From: Burkholderiales bacterium | GTDB lineage: Bacteria; Pseudomonadota; Gammaproteobacteria; Burkholderiales; Burkholderiaceae_C | Reading direction: 5' to 3' | NCBI GenBank assembly: GCA_016192425.1 | Contig: JACPUE010000015.1 | Coordinates: 1 to 64,000 of the forward strand | Length of the DNA stretch: 64,000 nt | Shown: positions 60,345 to 64,000 of the stretch, piece by piece | Layout of the letters: each line of letters begins with the position of its first letter | Numbering within the stretch: position 1 is the stretch's first letter | The notes under the pieces: model-generated | What the model was told of the DNA's origin: nothing | What the model saw: the letters and a program-made list of their open reading frames with translations, nothing else | Databases searched by the model: none | Made by a program: the position numbers and the translations under genes

Positions 60345-61949
60345 CGCCGGAGCGGCTGCATGGGCTGCGGGCACAGCGGTGGACCGTTCCGCCGCATCAC
60401 CCGCGTCCACCTGGAACACGGCCACGGCCTGCACCAGTTCCTGCGCCTGGGTGCTCAGGCCGGTGGCTGCGGCGGCAATCTGCTCCACCAGCGCAGCGTT
60501 CTGCTGCGTCACATGGTCCATCTGCACGATGGCCTCGCCGATCTGGGCCACGCCCGAGCGCTGCTCGGCGCTGGCGCTGCTGATCTCGCCTACCAGGGCC
60601 GTGACCCGGCGGATGGACTGCACCACCTCCTGCATGGTGGCGCCTGCCTTGTCCACCAGGTTCGAGCCCTGCGCCACGCGCTCCACGCTGGCAGAGATCA
60701 GGCCCTTGATTTCGCGCGCGGCCTCGGCGCTGCGCCCGGCCAGGGCCCGCACCTCGCTGGCCACCACGGCAAAACCGCGCCCCTGCTCGCCTGCGCGCGC
60801 CGCTTCCACGGCGGCATTCAGGGCCAGGATGTTGGTCTGGAAGGCGATGCCGTCGATCACGCCAATGATGTCGGCAATCTTCTGGCTGGAGGTGTTGATG
60901 TCGCGCATGGTGTCCACCACCTGCCCCACCACGGCGCCGCCGCGCTCGGCCACGGCGCTGGCGTCGCATGCCAGGGTGTTGGCCTGCTGGGCGTTGTCCG
61001 CGTTGTGCGCCACCGCATCGCGCAGTTCCTGCATGGAGGCCGAGGTTTCTTCCAGCGCACCGGCCTGGGCCTCGGTGCGGTTGGACAGGTCCATGTTGCC
61101 TTGTGCAATCTCGGTGCTGCCGCCCAGCACGTTTTGCGCACCCTGGCGCACATGCGTGACGACACGCGCCAAAGCACCCTGCATGTCCTTCAAGGCCAGC
61201 AGCAGCTGCGCCACTTCGTTGCGCCCCTGCGCCTCAATAGGCTCCTGCAGGTTGCCTGCAGCCACCGAACGGGCCACGCGCACCGCCTGGCGCAAGGGCC
61301 CGGTGATGGAGCGGATGATCCACCAGGCCAGCAAGCCGCCCAGCACCATGACCACCAGCGTGGTGGCCAGCAGCATGCCGCGCACGCTGTTGGCAGCCCG
61401 CTCGGTGGCACCAGTGGCCTGGCCCAGTTGCTGCTGCTGTTGCTGCAGCAGGGCGTCCATGGCACTGAAATAGGCCTGCTGCGCCGGGTGCATCTTCTCG
61501 ACCAGCAACTCCTTGGCGTCGAAGACCTGGCCCGAACCGGCCAGTTCCTGGGTCTCGTTCTGCAGCGGCTCGTAGGCCTTGCGTGCCGCCTGCACCTGCT
61601 GCAATACAGCCTGCGCAGCACCGTCGCCCGCCAGGAGCTTTTCCAGCTCTACAAAGCGCTGGTCGATCCGCTTTTGAACGCGCCCTATGCTCTGCGCCTC
61701 GGCCATGATGGCGGCCGTGTCGCGCATCAGGATCATGTTGCGCACGCTGCTGGAGATGGTCTGCACGTCCTCCTTGATGGCGCTGCCCACCACCATGCGC
61801 GGAATGCGCGCATTGGCCACATCGCCAAACAGCCCGGTCATGGTGGAAACCTGCACCCAGACCACGGCCACCATGGCCAGGATCATCAGGCCCAGCAGGG
61901 CAAAGCCCAGTTCCAGCCGGGTGGAAATCCGCAAATCAATGATGCGCAT
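60312..61949 (-). CDS. Methyl-accepting chemotaxis protein
   Basis: The 545-residue inner-membrane chemoreceptor has helix 1 (about 12-34), a periplasmic four-helix bundle (about 35-190) and helix 2 (about 195-215). HAMP and the MCP signalling coiled coil follow, with the conserved hairpin region (IDGIAFQTNILALNAAVEA, FAVVASEVRALAGRSAEAAREI). A glutamine run (QQQQQQLGQ) precedes helix 2. Unlike the receptor at 14 kb it has no terminal WxxF pentapeptide. The C-terminal tail overlaps the end of the SulP gene by 33 bp. No che genes are near. Confidence 0.93.
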   Translation of the reverse strand: MRIIDLRISTRLELGFALLGLMILAMVAVVWVQVSTMTGLFGDVANARIPRMVVGSAIKEDVQTISSSVRNMILMRDTAAIMAEAQSIGRVQKRIDQRFVELEKLLAGDGAAQAVLQQVQAARKAYEPLQNETQELAGSGQVFDAKELLVEKMHPAQQAYFSAMDALLQQQQQQLGQATGATERAANSVRGMLLATTLVVMVLGGLLAWWIIRSITGPLRQAVRVARSVAAGNLQEPIEAQGRNEVAQLLLALKDMQGALARVVTHVRQGAQNVLGGSTEIAQGNMDLSNRTEAQAGALEETSASMQELRDAVAHNADNAQQANTLACDASAVAERGGAVVGQVVDTMRDINTSSQKIADIIGVIDGIAFQTNILALNAAVEAARAGEQGRGFAVVASEVRALAGRSAEAAREIKGLISASVERVAQGSNLVDKAGATMQEVVQSIRRVTALVGEISSASAEQRSGVAQIGEAIVQMDHVTQQNAALVEQIAAAATGLSTQAQELVQAVAVFQVDAGDAAERSTAVPAAHAAAPALGAARQRLLS

Positions 61950-62032
61950 GGTGTCATCCTTCAGGCAGTTTCTGCCACTTCATGCCGGCAAGGCTGCTGG
62001 GGCCGCACAAGACACGAAGGCCCCAGGCCCCC

Positions 62033-63145
62033 CTAGCGCCGAAAGCGCCCGCCGGTACCGATGATGGAGAGGTCGGAAAAATCCAGCCCCGTGTGGTCGC
62101 TGGGGCTGTAGTCCAGCACCAGCCCGCCCAGATCGAAGCGGCCCAGGTTGTCCAGGGCCTGGTGCAGGCTGGCGCGGCTGGGCTTGGGGCCGGCGCGGCG
62201 CAGGCCTTCGACCAGCACCTTGGCGGCGACAAAGCCTTCGAGCATGGCGGGGCTCAGTTCGTCCGCGCCGTGCGCCTTGGCCAGCTGGGTGGCCTCCTTG
62301 ACCAAGCCGAAGTTCAGGCTGGCGGGCATGACCTGGCTGACGATGACGCCTTGCGCCTGGTCGCCCAGCAGCTTGACGAAGCCCCCCGAGGCATTGTTCG
62401 ACAGCGTGAGGTACTGCCCGCCCACCCGCGCCGCCTTGAGGCTGCGGATGCCCTCCACCACCGCCGTGCCCGAGCCGATGATGAGCACGGCCTGCGGCTG
62501 CGCTGCCTGCAATGCGGGCAGCAGCGGCGCAAAGTCGGGCTTGGTGCGGTCGAACCTGGCCACGGCCACGGGCTCCAGCCCGGCCGCCTTGAGGCCGTTG
62601 CGCGCGCCCTGCAGGCCGTCGGCGCCAAAGCTGTCGTCCACGTGCACCACGGCCACTTGCCGAACACCGATGGAGGCCAGGTACGCCATGGCACGCTCGG
62701 CCTCGCGCTGGTAGGTGGCGCGCACGTTGAAGATATAGGGCTTGACCGGCTGGTGCAGCACCATGGCGCCGGTGGACGGGCCGATGAGGGCCACGCGGTG
62801 CTGCTCCAGCACGGTGTTGATGGCCTCGGTGTGCGGCGTGCCCCGGCTCATGAAAAGCGCCAGCACGCCGCGCTCCTCGATCAGGGTGCGGGCGTTGGCC
62901 TCGGCCTTCTTGACGTCGAACGCGTCGTCCAGGGTGATGATCTCGATTTTTTCGCCGCCCACGCCGCCCTTGGCGTTGACATGGTCCAGGTAGAGCTGCG
63001 CGCCCTGCATGGATTCCTTCACCGTGGCCGCCACCGCTCCGGTGACGCCCACGGTCTGCCCGATGCGCAATTGCGCGAAGGCAGCGCTGGCGGCCAGGGC
63101 CAGCGCACACGCCACCACCAGGGGGCTGACGTGCGGCGTGGCCAT
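62033..63145 (-). CDS. ABC-type Leu/Ile/Val-family periplasmic binding protein
   Basis: The 370-residue type I periplasmic binding protein (Peripla_BP_6) has a signal peptide (MATPHVSPLVVACALALAASAAFAQ). It shows the opening LRIGQTVGVTGAVAATVKESMQGAQLY and the segments GPSTGAMVLHQPVKPYIFNVR and IIGSGTAVVEGIRSLKAARVGGQ. It normally delivers amino acids, amides or aromatic acids to a LivHMGF-type ABC transporter; none is next to it. Instead it directly follows (2 bp) a TRAP transporter large permease. ATG 63145 is chosen because the signal peptide starts there. Confidence 0.9.
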   Translation of the reverse strand: MATPHVSPLVVACALALAASAAFAQLRIGQTVGVTGAVAATVKESMQGAQLYLDHVNAKGGVGGEKIEIITLDDAFDVKKAEANARTLIEERGVLALFMSRGTPHTEAINTVLEQHRVALIGPSTGAMVLHQPVKPYIFNVRATYQREAERAMAYLASIGVRQVAVVHVDDSFGADGLQGARNGLKAAGLEPVAVARFDRTKPDFAPLLPALQAAQPQAVLIIGSGTAVVEGIRSLKAARVGGQYLTLSNNASGGFVKLLGDQAQGVIVSQVMPASLNFGLVKEATQLAKAHGADELSPAMLEGFVAAKVLVEGLRRAGPKPSRASLHQALDNLGRFDLGGLVLDYSPSDHTGLDFSDLSIIGTGGRFRR

Positions 63146-63147
63146 GG

Positions 63148-64000
63148 CTACATCATCCCCAGCATGTGCGGGAACCACAGGGAGAGACCCGGCCAGTAGG
63201 TCACCACGATCAGGAAGCCCAGCATGGCCAGCAGCCACGGCCACACCGCCACGGTGAGCTCGGTGATGCCCATCTTGGTGATGCCCGAGGCCACGTACAG
63301 GTTCAGGCCCACGGGCGGATGGCACATGCCGACTTCCATGTTCACCACCATGATGATGCCGAAATGCACCGGGTCGATGCCCAGCTTCATCGCCACCGGG
63401 AACAGGATGGGCGCGAAGATCAGCACGATGGACGAGGGCTCCATGAAGTTGCCCGCCAACAGCAGGATCACGTTCACGGCCAGCAGGAAGGTAATCATGC
63501 CCAGGCCGTTGCCCAGCATCCAGTCGGCCAGCGCCTGCGGGATGTTCTCGTTGGTCATGATGAAGCTGAACAGCACCGCGTTGGTGATGATGTACAGCAG
63601 CATGGCGCTCATGTTGGCCGAGTTGAGCAGCACCTTGGGCACGTCCTTGAGGCCCATGTCCTTGTAGACGAACACGGCCACGAAGAAGGCGTACACCGCG
63701 CTCATGGCGGCGGCTTCGGTGGGCGTGAACATGCCGGTGTAGATGCCGCCCATCACGATGACGATCAGCAGCAGGCCCCAGGCCGATGCACGGAAGGCCT
63801 GCCAGCGCTCGCCCCAGGTGGCCTTGGGCATGCGCGGGTAGTTGAACTTGCGCGCACGCCAGTAGGTCACACCGCCCAAAACACCGGCCAAGGCCAGGCC
63901 CGGCACCACACCGGCCATGAACAGGGCGCCCACCGAGGTGTTGGTGGCCACCGAGTACATCACCATCACGATGGAGGGCGGAATCAGGATGCCCAGAGCA
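63148..64000 (-). CDS. TRAP transporter large permease (DctM), N-terminus cut off by the window end
   Basis: Only the C-terminal 284 codons are in the window; the coding frame continues past 64000 (LGILIPPSIVMVMYSVATNTS at the edge). Several hydrophobic helices are visible, with the family stretches GIYTGMFTPTEAAAMSAVYAFF, LAGNFMEPSSIVLIFAPILFPVA and NMEVGMCHPPVGLNLYVASGI. It should transport a C4-dicarboxylate-like or other organic acid driven by sodium. A DctP-type receptor is not visible, and the downstream gene encodes a LIV-type binding protein. Confidence 0.95.
   Translation of the reverse strand, partial: ALGILIPPSIVMVMYSVATNTSVGALFMAGVVPGLALAGVLGGVTYWRARKFNYPRMPKATWGERWQAFRASAWGLLLIVIVMGGIYTGMFTPTEAAAMSAVYAFFVAVFVYKDMGLKDVPKVLLNSANMSAMLLYIITNAVLFSFIMTNENIPQALADWMLGNGLGMITFLLAVNVILLLAGNFMEPSSIVLIFAPILFPVAMKLGIDPVHFGIIMVVNMEVGMCHPPVGLNLYVASGITKMGITELTVAVWPWLLAMLGFLIVVTYWPGLSLWFPHMLGMM

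Overview
The window is chromosomal DNA of a high-GC betaproteobacterium, most likely a Comamonadaceae member (Acidovorax / Alicycliphilus / Diaphorobacter type). The evidence is the strong G/C third-position bias, the gene orders (yicC-gmk-rpoZ-relA/spoT-greB; rnm-yciO-M50 peptidase-trpS; slpA-ispH), and short dispersed repeats with a 'GCGCTTG ... AGCTATnnnnnnATAGCA' pattern that I associate with this family. The genus is an inference.

Layout. 1-6.1 kb: a TonB-dependent receptor with a Fur-like palindrome upstream, and a three-gene ABC-2 type exporter. 6.3-9.6 kb: tsaD and, divergently, hpnD-hpnE (squalene/hopanoid precursor synthesis). 9.7-13.9 kb: two small Gly/Ala-rich proteins (one with a histone-H1-like tail, one with a lysine-rich block), a P1B-type ATPase with an atypical SCS membrane motif and an HMA2-like N-terminus, a convergent HMA2-like membrane protein and a UPF0114 membrane protein. 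I read this as a candidate ferrosome-type (fez-like) metal-storage cluster; it is the most interesting locus here. 14-21.5 kb: a chemoreceptor with a C-terminal CheR-binding pentapeptide, the rnm-yciO-peptidase group, trpS with an added C-terminal domain, a formylglycine-fold protein without the catalytic cysteines, a thioesterase and an I78 lipoprotein.

21.7-31.3 kb is housekeeping: hemW, rdgB, rph, a PP2C phosphatase/Ser-Thr kinase pair, yicC, gmk, rpoZ, a bifunctional (p)ppGpp enzyme and greB. 31.35-32.65 kb is a small accessory islet between greB and tRNA-Arg. It holds a group II intron remnant, a zinc-ribbon membrane protein, an XRE regulator with a perfect inverted-repeat operator, and a tandem 11-bp repeat. 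Two tRNAs (Arg-ACG, Ser-CGA) and serS follow, then a CBS protein, ispH-slpA, radC, an Smr protein and a cpdB-like lipoprotein.

40.3-47.5 kb is more accessory: an exported hydrolase with a Cys at the nucleophile elbow, a YqhD-like alcohol dehydrogenase and its divergent AraC regulator, an orphan AAA ATPase, an isochorismatase-family hydrolase with a divergent GlxA-type regulator, and a class I amidotransferase. 47.5-64 kb: a large PAS/GAF/GGDEF/EAL protein, an FtsX-type permease, apbC, a perfect 24-bp-arm palindrome, a patatin, metG, a SulP transporter, a second chemoreceptor, a Leu/Ile/Val-type binding protein and a TRAP large permease cut by the window end.

The dispersed repeats matter for annotation. 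One family has at least eight copies here. It carries the stop codons of trpS and rph, overlaps the gmk start, and lies in frame inside metG. A different repeat appears to lie in frame inside the FtsX-type permease.
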